Shown one piece after another: positions 25,774 to 34,239 of a stretch of 56,639 nt of DNA. The notes below the pieces were generated by a model. The model was not told the DNA's origin, searched no databases, and was given only the letters and a program-made list of their open reading frames with translations. The DNA comes from an uncultured Lachnospiraceae bacterium. Lineage in GTDB: Bacteria > Bacillota > Clostridia > Lachnospirales > Lachnospiraceae. The DNA is taken from the NCBI GenBank assembly GCA_910578795.1, contig CAJTSD010000023.1, positions 1 through 56,639 on the forward strand, read 5' to 3'. How positions within the stretch are numbered: the stretch's first letter is position 1; the number at the start of each line of letters is the position of its first letter. Both the position numbers and the translations under genes were made by a program.

Positions 25774-26544
25774 GTGATTACAAGTACGGGAAATACAAAA
25801 ATGAGACGGATTGTCAACCTGGAGCGGAAGGCAAAGCTGCGCTACAGTGAGGGCGTATTTATCGTGGAAGGACTGAAAATGTTTTTGGAAGCGCCGAAAG
25901 GGTTGATAGAGGAAGTCTATGTTTCGGAAGGATTTATGGCAAAAAATTCACCTGAGCTATTTAAAAACATATGTTATGAAATGGTTTCGGACGAAGTGTT
26001 TCAAAAGATATCGGATACGCAGACACCGCAGGGGATTCTGTGTGTGATGAAAATGCCATCATATTCGATGAAAACATTGTTGGAGAAAAAACATAAGTTA
26101 TTTTTACTGCTGGAGGACTTGCAGGATCCGGGGAATTTAGGGACTATTTTCCGGTCAGGCGAGGGTGCAGGTGTTGATGGTGTGATTATGACAAAAAATA
26201 CAGTCGATATTTTTAATCCAAAGGTCATCCGTTCCACAATGGGCTCCATTTATCGGGTTCCGTTTATCATAACGAATGATATTTTAAAGGCGATGGCAGA
26301 TTTGCAGGCAAATGGTGTGACGGTGTATGCGGCGCACTTAAAAGAGAGTATGGATTATGATTTGCAGGATTATACGAAGCCGACGGCATTTTTGATTGGA
26401 AATGAGGCGGCAGGATTAAAGCAGGAAACGGCGGACAGGGCAGACTGTTATATTAAAATTCCGATGAAGGGGCAGGTAGAGTCCCTGAATGCGGCGGTGG
26501 CGTCTTCTGTTTTATTGTTTGAGGCTGCAAAACAAAATAAATGA
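25774..26544 (+). CDS. TrmH/SpoU family rRNA methyltransferase
   Basis: A 256-residue SPOUT-fold 2'-O-ribose methyltransferase using S-adenosylmethionine, probably on 23S rRNA. The three motifs are present: DPGNLGTIFRSGEGAGVDGV, FLIGNEAAGL and IPMKGQVESLNAAVASSVLL. An N-terminal substrate-binding domain occupies residues 1-100. The start is GTG at 25774 after TAAGGAG. It follows trkA by 18 bases, likely one transcript. Confidence 0.92.
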   Translation: MITSTGNTKMRRIVNLERKAKLRYSEGVFIVEGLKMFLEAPKGLIEEVYVSEGFMAKNSPELFKNICYEMVSDEVFQKISDTQTPQGILCVMKMPSYSMKTLLEKKHKLFLLLEDLQDPGNLGTIFRSGEGAGVDGVIMTKNTVDIFNPKVIRSTMGSIYRVPFIITNDILKAMADLQANGVTVYAAHLKESMDYDLQDYTKPTAFLIGNEAAGLKQETADRADCYIKIPMKGQVESLNAAVASSVLLFEAAKQNK

Positions 26545-26574
26545 CAAATGGGATGAAAGGAAAAGGATATCAGT

Positions 26575-27369
26575 ATGAAAATCGGTTTTATCGGTTTGGG
26601 AAATATGGCGACGGCGATGATCGGCGGGATTATCGGGAAGGGGCTTTATCAGCCTGCGGAGCTGATGGGCTCGGCGAAAACGGAAAAGACGGCGAAAGGC
26701 GTGGCGGAAAAGTATGGCATAGAAGCTTGCACGGATAACCAAAGGGTGGCGGCGTGTGCGGACGTGCTTGTGCTTGCGGTAAAGCCTGTCTTTTTGGCGG
26801 AGGTTATCGCGCAAATCAGGGACAGTGTGGACGATGATACGCTTGTGGTTTCAATTGCGGCGGGGAAGTCGATTGCCTGGCTTGAGGAACAGTTTGGAAA
26901 GCCGGTGAGGCTGGTACGTTGTATGCCGAATACGCCTGCACTTGTGGGGGAGGCGTGCACATGTGTGTGCCTGAAGGAGAATACGGCAGACGCGGACAGG
27001 GAGCTTGTACTTCGGATGATGGAGAGCTTTGGCAAGGCGAGTGTGCTTCCTGAGCGGCTGATTGACGCGTTTACGGGCGTGGCGGGCAGCTCTCCTGCGT
27101 ATGTGTTTTTGTTCCTTGAGGCGCTTGCGGATGCGGCAGTGTGTGCGGGAATACCGAGAGCACAGGCGTACGAGTTTGCGGCGCAGTCCGTGCTTGGCAG
27201 TGCGAAGCTGATGCTGGAAACAGGAATGCACCCTGCGCAGCTAAAGGATATGGTTTGTTCTCCCGCGGGAACAACAATTGAGGCGGTGAAGGTCCTGGAG
27301 GAAAAGGGGCTGCGCGCGGCGGTAATGGACGCGGTGGGGGCTTGTGTTGAAAAGGCAAAAAGCCTGTAA
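26575..27369 (+). CDS. proC: Pyrroline-5-carboxylate reductase
   Basis: Reduces pyrroline-5-carboxylate to proline with NAD(P)H. The 264 residues start with KIGFIGLGNMATAMIGGI, the nucleotide-binding loop, and carry the family signature around VRCMPNTPALVGEA, TGVAGSSPAYVFLFLEALAD and SPAGTTIEAV. Full length. The start follows GAAAGGAAAAGG. It is last in the trkH-trkA-trmH-proC run. Confidence 0.96.
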   Translation: MKIGFIGLGNMATAMIGGIIGKGLYQPAELMGSAKTEKTAKGVAEKYGIEACTDNQRVAACADVLVLAVKPVFLAEVIAQIRDSVDDDTLVVSIAAGKSIAWLEEQFGKPVRLVRCMPNTPALVGEACTCVCLKENTADADRELVLRMMESFGKASVLPERLIDAFTGVAGSSPAYVFLFLEALADAAVCAGIPRAQAYEFAAQSVLGSAKLMLETGMHPAQLKDMVCSPAGTTIEAVKVLEEKGLRAAVMDAVGACVEKAKSL

Positions 27370-27512
27370 ATGATAAATGAAAAGTATGCAAATCTTATGC
27401 AAAAATGTATCTTGTTTGCTGCGAAATAGGATGCAAGTTTGATGAATTGCCATTGTATTGTATCAGTAACGGAAGTTTTCGGACAAAGATTTTAGGAAAG
27501 GACTGGTACAAT

Positions 27513-29612
27513 ATGATGAGGAAATATGAAAAACTGTTTTGTTTCATATGTTTTATAGGGGCGGCGTTTGTTTTATTCTGCGCGTTTGGTCTGACGGCTC
27601 ATGCCGAGGAGGAAACGCAGGACGCAGATCAGACGGGCGCGCCTTATTTTTATGTGGAAACGCAGGATCCGTCGCTTGACAGCTTTCCGTTAAAGGGGAC
27701 AAGTGTGACGGTTGACATCAACGGCATAATTGCGGACATTCATGTGATGCAGACGTATGCGAACGCGGGTACTGCACCGCTCAATGCAACCTACGTATTT
27801 CCCGCGTCCGACAAGGTTACGGTACATGGGATGCAGATGCGCATCGGAAACCAGCTTGTGACGGCGCAGATTAAGGAAAAGGAAGAGGCGAAGGAGGAAT
27901 TTGAAGAGGCGAAGGAGGAAGGCAAAAGCGCGTCCCTTTTGGAGGAGGAGCGACCGAATGTATTTTCGATGAATGTGGCAAACATTATGCCGCAGGACGT
28001 GGTTTCCATTGATCTCCACTATACGGAGCTGATTACGCCCGCGGACGGGGTTTACCAGTTTGTGTATCCGACCGTTGTCGGTCCAAGATATGTCAGTCCT
28101 GTTTTGGACGAAAGCGGCGTGCGCGAGGAGTGGGCGCAGACACCGTATCTGCACGAGGGCGTTTTGCCGCAGGATCAATATGACATTCGTGTCAGTATTT
28201 CGACGGCGGTTCCGATTACGGAGCTTACAAGCAGCTCGCACCAAATCAACATTGCATGGGAGAATAATGCCAAAGCGATTGTTACGCTTGCGGACGCTTC
28301 CGATTATGAGGGAAACCGGGACTTTATTTTGGATTATAAAATGACGGGTGAGGAAATTTCCACGGGGCTGCTGCTCAACAAGGGCGAACAGGAAAACTTC
28401 TTTATGCTGATGGTGCAGCCGCCAAACCGTTATGAAACAGCCGACATTCCTGCGCGGGAGTATATTTTTGTGCTTGATATTTCAGGCTCCATGTACGGAT
28501 ATCCGCTGGATACGGCAAAGAAGCTGATTCAAAATCTTACTACCGATTTGCGGGAAACGGATACGTTTAATTTGGTTTTGTTTTCGGACGAGGCATATCG
28601 ATTGTCGGAAACATCGCTTCCTGCTACGGAGGCGAATGTGAAGCGTGCCATTCGGATAATTGATTCGCAGGAGGGCGGCGGCGGTACGGAGCTTCTGCCC
28701 GCACTTGAGAAGGCAGTTGCAATTCCCGCGCAGGAGAACGGGACGCGCAGTATTGTTGTAATCACGGACGGATATATTTTTGACGAGGTGGATATTTTCA
28801 AACTGATTCATGAAAATGCAGGTGTCTGTGACTTCTTTTCATTTGGGATTGGCACTTCGGTCAACCGTTATCTGATTAACGGAATTGCAAAGACAGGGCA
28901 GGGAGAGCCGTTTATCGTGACAGACGAGGAGGACGCGGACAAGACGGCGCGGCAATTCCAAACATATATTCAGTCGCCTGTCATGACGGATATTGCGGTG
29001 ACGTTTGAGGGATTTGACGCGTATGACGTGGAGCCTGCTATTTTACCAACGCTGTTTGCGCAAAAGCCGATTGTGCTGCTTGGAAAGTGGCGCGGAGAAC
29101 CGACAGGGAGTGTTCACATTACGGGAAAGACGGGAAGCGGGGACTATGAGCAGACTGTTTCTATTGCCGAAATCGTGCCTGATGACGAACAGGATGGCGT
29201 CAGACCTGCGGGCAGTGCGATTGCGCAGTCCCGTTCTGCAATCGCGTTGGAAAGCGATGCGCTGAGTTATTTGTGGGCGCAGCAGAAGGTGGAACGGCTC
29301 ACCAATTATGGCATGACGAACGACAATCCGGATGTCAAGGATGAGGTGACACAGCTTGGTCTGAATTACAATATGCTTACGCCTTACACATCGTTTATCG
29401 CGGTGGTGGAAACCATACGCAACCCCGAGGGCAATGCAGTCGATACCAATCAGCCGCTTCCGTTGCCGCTTGAGGTGTCGGACTTTGCACTGGGCGGCTA
29501 TATGATGGGCAGCGAGCCCGAAGATGCTTTTTTGGCAGCGGTGGTTTTGGGGCTTGCGGTGTTGCAGATTGTGCGTATGCGGAAGAGAAACATGCAAAAT
29601 CAGAGAGGATAG
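27513..29612 (+). CDS. VIT and vWA domain surface protein with C-terminal exosortase-type sorting tail
   Basis: A 699-residue exported protein. Signal peptide residues 1-31 (FGLTAHAEEE cleavage region); VIT domain about 50-175; von Willebrand A domain from about 315 with an intact MIDAS Asp322-x-Ser-x-Ser326 (DISGSMYG). The last 34 residues are a tripartite tail: a short GSEPED motif (666-671), one membrane segment (672-687) and the basic RMRKR. This is the layout of exosortase substrates, and the next gene is an exosortase. The start at 27513 is set by AGGAAAGG and the signal peptide; the frame opens earlier at 27405. Likely role: a cell-surface metal-dependent adhesion or binding protein (inference). 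Confidence 0.88.
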   Translation: MMRKYEKLFCFICFIGAAFVLFCAFGLTAHAEEETQDADQTGAPYFYVETQDPSLDSFPLKGTSVTVDINGIIADIHVMQTYANAGTAPLNATYVFPASDKVTVHGMQMRIGNQLVTAQIKEKEEAKEEFEEAKEEGKSASLLEEERPNVFSMNVANIMPQDVVSIDLHYTELITPADGVYQFVYPTVVGPRYVSPVLDESGVREEWAQTPYLHEGVLPQDQYDIRVSISTAVPITELTSSSHQINIAWENNAKAIVTLADASDYEGNRDFILDYKMTGEEISTGLLLNKGEQENFFMLMVQPPNRYETADIPAREYIFVLDISGSMYGYPLDTAKKLIQNLTTDLRETDTFNLVLFSDEAYRLSETSLPATEANVKRAIRIIDSQEGGGGTELLPALEKAVAIPAQENGTRSIVVITDGYIFDEVDIFKLIHENAGVCDFFSFGIGTSVNRYLINGIAKTGQGEPFIVTDEEDADKTARQFQTYIQSPVMTDIAVTFEGFDAYDVEPAILPTLFAQKPIVLLGKWRGEPTGSVHITGKTGSGDYEQTVSIAEIVPDDEQDGVRPAGSAIAQSRSAIALESDALSYLWAQQKVERLTNYGMTNDNPDVKDEVTQLGLNYNMLTPYTSFIAVVETIRNPEGNAVDTNQPLPLPLEVSDFALGGYMMGSEPEDAFLAAVVLGLAVLQIVRMRKRNMQNQRG

Positions 29613-29614
29613 CA

Positions 29615-30433
29615 ATGAAAAAAAGCGGGTTGGTTTTTAGTTATGCGTCTGCCGTATTTGCAGCGGTTTTGCTTCGGCGGTTTTATAATACGGCGGACAG
29701 CGACGCCCTTATATGGATTTTGGCACCCGTCGCATGGTGGGTGAAGCTTCTTGGGGGGATTACGTTTGAATATATCGCGAAAGTCGGGTATGTCAGTGAA
29801 CGGTATCGGTTTGTCATTGCCGCCTCATGCGCGGGCGTGCGGTTTCTTGTGCTGACGTTTCTGATGATGGTGTTCTCGTTTACGCATCGGTTGGGGACGG
29901 GGAGAAAAAAGGCGCTTTGGCTTTTGTTCAGCGCAGGATTTGCTTATGTAACAACTGTTATTGTAAATGGGATTCGCATTACGGGTGCAATTTATATTCC
30001 GCTGATGCTTTTTGAGAATGGATCTGTGCAAAGTAGATTGGTGTCAGATGGGGGCGCGTCAAGCCTGTTTCTTCCAAACGGACTTACGGCGCAGCGTCTG
30101 CACACCATGATTGGCACGGCAGTGTACTTTTCGGCTTTGTTCGTGCTTTATGCGCTTGCGGAGAAAATCTGTATCCGTATGTTTGGTGCGCAGTGCCGTG
30201 AAAATGAGGCTTTCTATGGGAAAAAGATAACGGCACCGATTTTTTGGTATGCGGCGATTGTCCTGTTTCTTCCGTTTTTAAGCAGGCTATACCATAATGA
30301 ATGGAACGGTTTTTTGCAGTATGCGGTGCTCGTGGCGGGGGTATGTATTGCGGTTGGCGTGGTTTTTACCCTGATCGGTTTTGTTATTTCTATAATAAGA
30401 AGGGGGAAAACAAGAAAGCACATTGGTGCATAA
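29615..30433 (+). CDS. xrtK: Exosortase (exosortase K-like)
   Basis: A 272-residue multi-pass membrane protein with the exosortase/archaeosortase catalytic triad: Cys72 in AASCAGVRF, Arg121 in VNGIRITGAI and His163 in AQRLHTMIGT, each at the end of a membrane segment. Exosortases are cysteine transpeptidase-like enzymes that cut C-terminal sorting tails in or near the membrane. It begins two bases after the VIT/vWA gene, which carries a fitting tail, so the pair looks dedicated. Assignment to the K subtype is from memory of a family with a single adjacent substrate and is less certain than the superfamily. Confidence 0.78.
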   Translation: MKKSGLVFSYASAVFAAVLLRRFYNTADSDALIWILAPVAWWVKLLGGITFEYIAKVGYVSERYRFVIAASCAGVRFLVLTFLMMVFSFTHRLGTGRKKALWLLFSAGFAYVTTVIVNGIRITGAIYIPLMLFENGSVQSRLVSDGGASSLFLPNGLTAQRLHTMIGTAVYFSALFVLYALAEKICIRMFGAQCRENEAFYGKKITAPIFWYAAIVLFLPFLSRLYHNEWNGFLQYAVLVAGVCIAVGVVFTLIGFVISIIRRGKTRKHIGA

Positions 30434-30849
30434 GAGGCAAAAGAACGCAGAAATCTACTGTTCACTTTGTTCCAGTAGTGGGTAAAAATCCATGCAGAAT
30501 TTGCTTCGCAAATGGATTTTTACTTGGTTGCGATACTTCTTTTTTACGGACTTTGCAGTGAATGCAAAGTCCTGTCCGAATGGTACTGGAAATGCCACAA
30601 AATGTCAATTTTTCAAGAATATTTGTACAAATTAAACAATTTAGAAAACAAAAATAGTTTAATTTCAATAAAAATATTAGGGTTCATGACTTGACAAGTC
30701 GTGAACTCTTTGTTATTATATAAAATCGTAATAGGTGTTAATATTTATGTAACATTTGTCGCAAAAATGTAAGAAACTTTGCAAAACAAAAGCATATTAT
30801 GTAAAAATATGTAATATTTTGTATAAGTTTAAAGGAAATGGAGTAAAAA
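30434..30849. other. Structured gene-less region with several hairpins
   Basis: No coding frame stands out. It holds a 12-bp stem at 30482-30523 (GTAAAAATCCAT / ATGGATTTTTAC), a perfect 10-bp stem at 30548-30572 (GGACTTTGCA / TGCAAAGTCC) that recurs inverted near 44421, and an 11-bp stem with one G-T pair at 30682-30706 (GTTCATGACTT / AAGTCGTGAAC). None ends in a clean T-run. The AT-rich last 120 bases should hold the promoter of the next gene. Confidence 0.6.
30541..30574 (+). repeat. Dispersed ~33-base hairpin repeat, copy A
   Basis: The block TTACGGACTTTGCAG-N4-TGCAAAGTCCTG matches, in inverted orientation and with few changes, the block at 44417-44452. Both are intergenic. Confidence 0.6.
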
Positions 30850-32043
30850 ATGAAGGCAAATTGTAAAAAGTGGAAATGTCTGTTGTTTATTATGGCAGCA
30901 GCGGCTGCGTTTACAGCTTCTCCGGTCAGCACGGAAGCGGCTGGCACACAGGAAAGCTTCACGTCAGGGAAACCGGGCAGTGAGCAGAAAGCCACATCAG
31001 ACAAGATGAATTCAGAAGTCAGTATCGTGGGAAGCACGGCAGCAGGTTTAGGCAGGGAGCAGCAGTCCCTGACAACGGCAGGCGCAGCGGACATACTGGA
31101 CGCAAACATTTCAATGGAAAAAGAAGAACTGATTGCGTTTGCAAAAAGAAGCGCAAAGACAGAGAAAAAGGAAAAAAGTACCCTTGTAATGGCGAAGGTG
31201 AATGAGTTCGTCAATATGCGCCAGGATGCCGACCAGGACGCGGAGAAGGTCGGTGTGCTCTATAAGGACTGCGGCGGCGAAATCGTAGAGCAGATTGCGG
31301 GTTGGACAAAAGTAAAATCCGGCGACGTTACAGGTTGGATAAAGAACGACTATTTATACTTCGACGAAGAGGCGAAGCAGGTCGCAAAGGATGTCGGAAT
31401 GCTGACGGCATACTCCGAGACACAGACGCTCAGAGTCAGAACGGACGCAAACTTACAGTCAGGTGTGCTTGGTCTTTTGGCAAACGGAGAGGCAGTAGAG
31501 GCAATCGCGGAGGAAGGCGACTGGGTCAGCGTAAACTATGAAGGCACGAAGGGTTATGTGGCGAAGGAGTACGTGAAAGTCGTATTTGATATTGATAAGG
31601 CGGAGTCTATGGCAGTTATCAGGGCTAGAGAGGAAGCCGAGCGGCAGAGAGCGGCAGCAGCAGCCGAGGCAAAGAGAATCGCACAAAAAGAGGCAGTGAT
31701 GGCTACGGCATCTGAGGTGGACATTTTGGCAGCGCTCATTCAGTGCGAGGCAGGCGGCGAACCGTATGAAGGACAGGTGGCAGTCGGTGCGGTTGTTATG
31801 AACCGTGTCAGAAGTGGTGGCTATCCGAATACGATAACAGATGTTATTTATGCATCAGGTCAGTTTGTACCGGCTTCTAAGGGGAAAATGGAGTCGTTGA
31901 TTTTGAACGGAACGACGAAGGCTTCCTGCAGACAGGCTGCGAACGAGGCAATCAACGGCGCTTGTAATGTCGGTGATGCGCTTCACTTTAGAAGAAACAA
32001 TGGCAGAGACGGACTTGTGATCGGGAATCATGTATTTTACTAA
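30850..32043 (+). CDS. Secreted SleB-type cell wall hydrolase with two SH3b domains
   Basis: A 397-residue exported wall hydrolase. Signal peptide about 1-31 (PVSTEAAG); a low-complexity linker; two bacterial SH3 domains (about 118-175, NEFVNMRQDADQDAEKVGVL, and 190-240, QTLRVRTDANLQSGVLGLL) that bind wall peptides; a C-terminal Hydrolase_2 domain from about residue 295 with the catalytic Glu in LIQCEAGGEPYEGQVAVGAV. SleB is a spore-cortex lytic transglycosylase; the same domain occurs in vegetative hydrolases, and the role here is open. The start follows AAAGGAAATGGAG. Confidence 0.92.
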   Translation: MKANCKKWKCLLFIMAAAAAFTASPVSTEAAGTQESFTSGKPGSEQKATSDKMNSEVSIVGSTAAGLGREQQSLTTAGAADILDANISMEKEELIAFAKRSAKTEKKEKSTLVMAKVNEFVNMRQDADQDAEKVGVLYKDCGGEIVEQIAGWTKVKSGDVTGWIKNDYLYFDEEAKQVAKDVGMLTAYSETQTLRVRTDANLQSGVLGLLANGEAVEAIAEEGDWVSVNYEGTKGYVAKEYVKVVFDIDKAESMAVIRAREEAERQRAAAAAEAKRIAQKEAVMATASEVDILAALIQCEAGGEPYEGQVAVGAVVMNRVRSGGYPNTITDVIYASGQFVPASKGKMESLILNGTTKASCRQAANEAINGACNVGDALHFRRNNGRDGLVIGNHVFY

Positions 32044-32080
32044 AATGATCTAATTCTTCATGCTGCCAATATTCCTATTA

Positions 32081-32132
32081 TCCCATAAAAAGTGATACAT
32101 ATAGAGGGTATTGCTTTTTATGGGATTTTTTT
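32081..32132 (+). terminator. Strong intrinsic terminator
   Basis: An 18-pair stem with two G-T pairs (32081-32098 with 32108-32125), a 9-base loop and a run of seven Ts follow the SleB-like gene. Confidence 0.88.
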
Positions 32133-32163
32133 GTCTCTTTTACCTGTAAATGGAGGGTAAGGG
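32119..32163 (+). repeat. ~45-base direct repeat, left copy
   Basis: TATGGGATTTTTTTGTCTCTTTTACC... to GGAGGGTAAGGG is repeated at 32608-32653 with a few substitutions and one indel in the T-run. The two copies enclose the truncated RelE-like frame. Confidence 0.65.
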
Positions 32164-32260
32164 GGAGAGCAAAATTTAAAATATAATTATACAGAAAATT
32201 ATCTGTTAAAGAATATAGGGAAATACAGGAAAAGTCTGCCATAATGGCGTAAAAGCACCA

Positions 32261-32506
32261 TTGCCAAGTCCAAATGGCTATGGAAAACCATTGGGAAATA
32301 AAATGGGAAATAACCTGACAGGGTTCTTTAAGATTAAGTATCGTGGAATCGGAATAAGAGTTGTATATACTTTGGTTGTGGATAAAATGACAATGAATAT
32401 AATGGTAATTTCACAAAGGGACGATAATTATTGTTATGATTTGGCTGCTAGGCTGTATGATCAGTATGGCGAAGATGTATTTAAGGATATATTTGGGGAA
32501 TTTTAG
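32261..32506 (+). pseudogene. RelE/ParE-like toxin fragment, N-terminus missing
   Basis: An 81-codon frame encodes NGYGKPLGNKMGNNLTGFFK, a GIGIRVVYTLV strand and VISQRDDNYCYDLAARL, the C-terminal two thirds of RelE/ParE-type mRNA interferase or gyrase toxins. There is no ATG or ribosome site at its beginning (the frame opens from a stop at about 32217), the N-terminal helices are missing, and no antitoxin gene is adjacent. Read as a decayed toxin; a functional TTG start is less likely. Confidence 0.6.
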
Positions 32507-32607
32507 TTTGCGGGGAAGCATCAGAAAATGTATTGGGCATTGGATGGTGCTTTTTTTGTGGTATTTTTAAAATATATAAAAAATTATGTCTAAGCAGTAT
32601 TGTTATT

Positions 32608-32653
32608 TATGGGATATTTTTTGTTTCTTTTGCCTGTAAATGGGGGGTAAGGG
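32608..32653 (+). repeat. ~45-base direct repeat, right copy
   Basis: Matches 32119-32163 and ends with GGGGGGTAAGGGA, which serves as the ribosome site of the tyrosine recombinase gene. Confidence 0.65.
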
Positions 32654-32654
32654 A

Positions 32655-33476
32655 ATGAATGCACAGGAAAAACTGGAACAGTATGCGGAATATTTATTTC
32701 AGAGGGAACTCGCGGAAAATACAAGAAGCGTATATCTGAAACAGGCAAAACGATTTTTGGAATTTATGGGAGGACGGGAGATTACAAAAAAGGAAACAAT
32801 GACGTACAAACAAAAGCTGACGGCAGAACGCAAAAGTCTGACAAGCATCAATTTGTATATTACGGCGGTAAACAGCTATCTAAAGTACGAGCAGCTTGAG
32901 CATTGTTATATCAGAACAGTAAGGCTTCAAAAGAATACATGTTCGAATAACGTTATTAATGCCGGGGAATACCGGCGTCTGCTTTTGTGTGCAGAGCGGT
33001 GCGGGTATCGGAAATATTACTGCATTATGAGGACGCTTGCGATGACGGGTATCCGTATCAGCGAACTGTCGGGTTGTACGGTGGAGGCGCTGCGCGCGGG
33101 AACGTTTATGATATACAACAAAGGACGGATGCGCGAAATCTATTTGCCGGAGAAACTGATTGCGGAGCTCGAATGTTATTGTATGGAAGAAAAGATAACG
33201 TCAGGCGCGGTGTTTCTTGGGAATAAGAAGCACCCAATTAGCAGAAACGCAGTGTACAAAATGTTGATTCATGTGGCGGAACTGGAGGGAATCCCCAAAC
33301 ATAAGGTTCACCCGCACAGCTTCCGCCACTTATTTGCAGTCACCTATATGAACCAATACGCGGACTTGCCGGAACTGGCGGACATCATGGGACATTCCAG
33401 TCTTGAAACGACAAGGATTTACACGAGAAATACGACTGCGGAAAAGAGAAGACGGATAAACGAACTAAAGTTATAA
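32655..33476 (+). CDS. Tyrosine recombinase (phage integrase family)
   Basis: A 273-residue site-specific recombinase with a SAM-like core-binding domain (about 5-85) and a complete catalytic domain: Arg134 (MTGIRISEL), Lys156, His221-x-x-Arg224 (HSFRHLF), His247 (MGHSSLETT) and Tyr256. It is shorter than XerC/D and most phage integrases and has no excisionase or phage genes beside it. An inverted repeat pair lies 56 bases downstream, so it may be a local invertase rather than an element integrase. The start follows GGGGGGTAAGG. Confidence 0.9.
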   Translation: MNAQEKLEQYAEYLFQRELAENTRSVYLKQAKRFLEFMGGREITKKETMTYKQKLTAERKSLTSINLYITAVNSYLKYEQLEHCYIRTVRLQKNTCSNNVINAGEYRRLLLCAERCGYRKYYCIMRTLAMTGIRISELSGCTVEALRAGTFMIYNKGRMREIYLPEKLIAELECYCMEEKITSGAVFLGNKKHPISRNAVYKMLIHVAELEGIPKHKVHPHSFRHLFAVTYMNQYADLPELADIMGHSSLETTRIYTRNTTAEKRRRINELKL

Positions 33477-33861
33477 CAGATGACAGGCAAAAGAAACTAC
33501 CCCGGTGGAGAGCGGCATATTAAGAAAGTCATCATAATACAATATTATGGGTAATATGTCAATAAATGACAAAAATGTTAAATTCAAAGTTTTATAAGAT
33601 TACGCGGATATAAGGCTGTTCTATTATCAGATCAGCTTTTTTATATATCGGAAAAATTTTATACAGTATCCTTTAAAAATGGCGGAAACAGAGGAAAGCG
33701 AAGTCATCATAATATTGTATTATGAATAACAGGGTATTTATATGTGAGGAATTTTTATGTTTGATAAACAAATTATGCAGCAGTCTGCAGAGGCATATAA
33801 ATATTTTTAAAATAGGCAAAGACAAATAGGTGTTGTGAAAAGCACAGAAAGGAAGTTAAAA
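33477..33861. other. Gene-less region holding the candidate invertible segment
   Basis: Between the recombinase and the zinc-ribbon run. Contents: the inverted repeat pair listed separately, ~158 bases between them that are AT-rich enough to carry promoters in either direction, and a 17-codon frame at 33757-33810 behind a GTGAGGA site (MFDKQIMQQSAEAYKYF) that may be a leader peptide or the stump of a gene. Confidence 0.5.
33532..33725. promoter_or_regulatory. Candidate invertible promoter segment (18-bp inverted repeats)
   Basis: TCATAATACAATATTATG at 33532-33549 recurs as its exact reverse complement at 33708-33725. Each copy is itself nearly palindromic and both are preceded by AGTCA. They sit between a tyrosine recombinase gene and the 5' end of a multi-gene membrane cluster, the standard layout of a phase-variable promoter. 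Inversion has not been observed here; it is inferred. Confidence 0.45.
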
Positions 33862-34224
33862 ATGGCACAAACAGGAAAATCCGAAATTGCAATGTTGGAG
33901 TTGGTTGTCCTTCCAAAAATTGAAGAGGTTAGGGAGCTTTTAAAAAAAGAGAAATTAGAAGAAGCGACAAGGATCGTAAATCATGATATTTTGGAGCCAT
34001 TACGTCACTTGAGAAATTCAGAACGTGGGACATTTGCAAATGTTCCCGAAAATTTGAAGAGCGCTCCCAACAGCGTTCGTATGATGGAGAATGCGAAAAT
34101 ATGTGAAGAAGTAATTCAAAACCTTTGCGATGAAGGCGCAGGTAAAACATATGATGCCGCGCAATGGGATTTGGATTTTGTGGAGTCGAAGGTACGGGAA
34201 ATAGTACAGAATCAGAGAGGATAA
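33862..34224 (+). CDS. Hypothetical helical protein at head of zinc-ribbon cluster
   Basis: A 120-residue, largely helical cytosolic protein (EIAMLELVVLPKIEEVRELL, NHDILEPLRHLRNSERG) with no cysteines pairs, signal or membrane segment that would suggest a family. I do not recognise it. The start at 33862 follows AAAGGAAG; a GTG nine codons upstream is possible. The next gene begins 15 bases later, so it is likely the first gene of the operon. Confidence 0.65.
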   Translation: MAQTGKSEIAMLELVVLPKIEEVRELLKKEKLEEATRIVNHDILEPLRHLRNSERGTFANVPENLKSAPNSVRMMENAKICEEVIQNLCDEGAGKTYDAAQWDLDFVESKVREIVQNQRG

Positions 34225-34239
34225 ATACAGGAGGGAAAT

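Noticed and set aside
30434..30849. Riboswitch (for example c-di-AMP type) upstream of the SleB-like gene
   Set aside because: Wall hydrolases often have one, but the conserved sequence blocks of the ydaO-type switch are not visible here.
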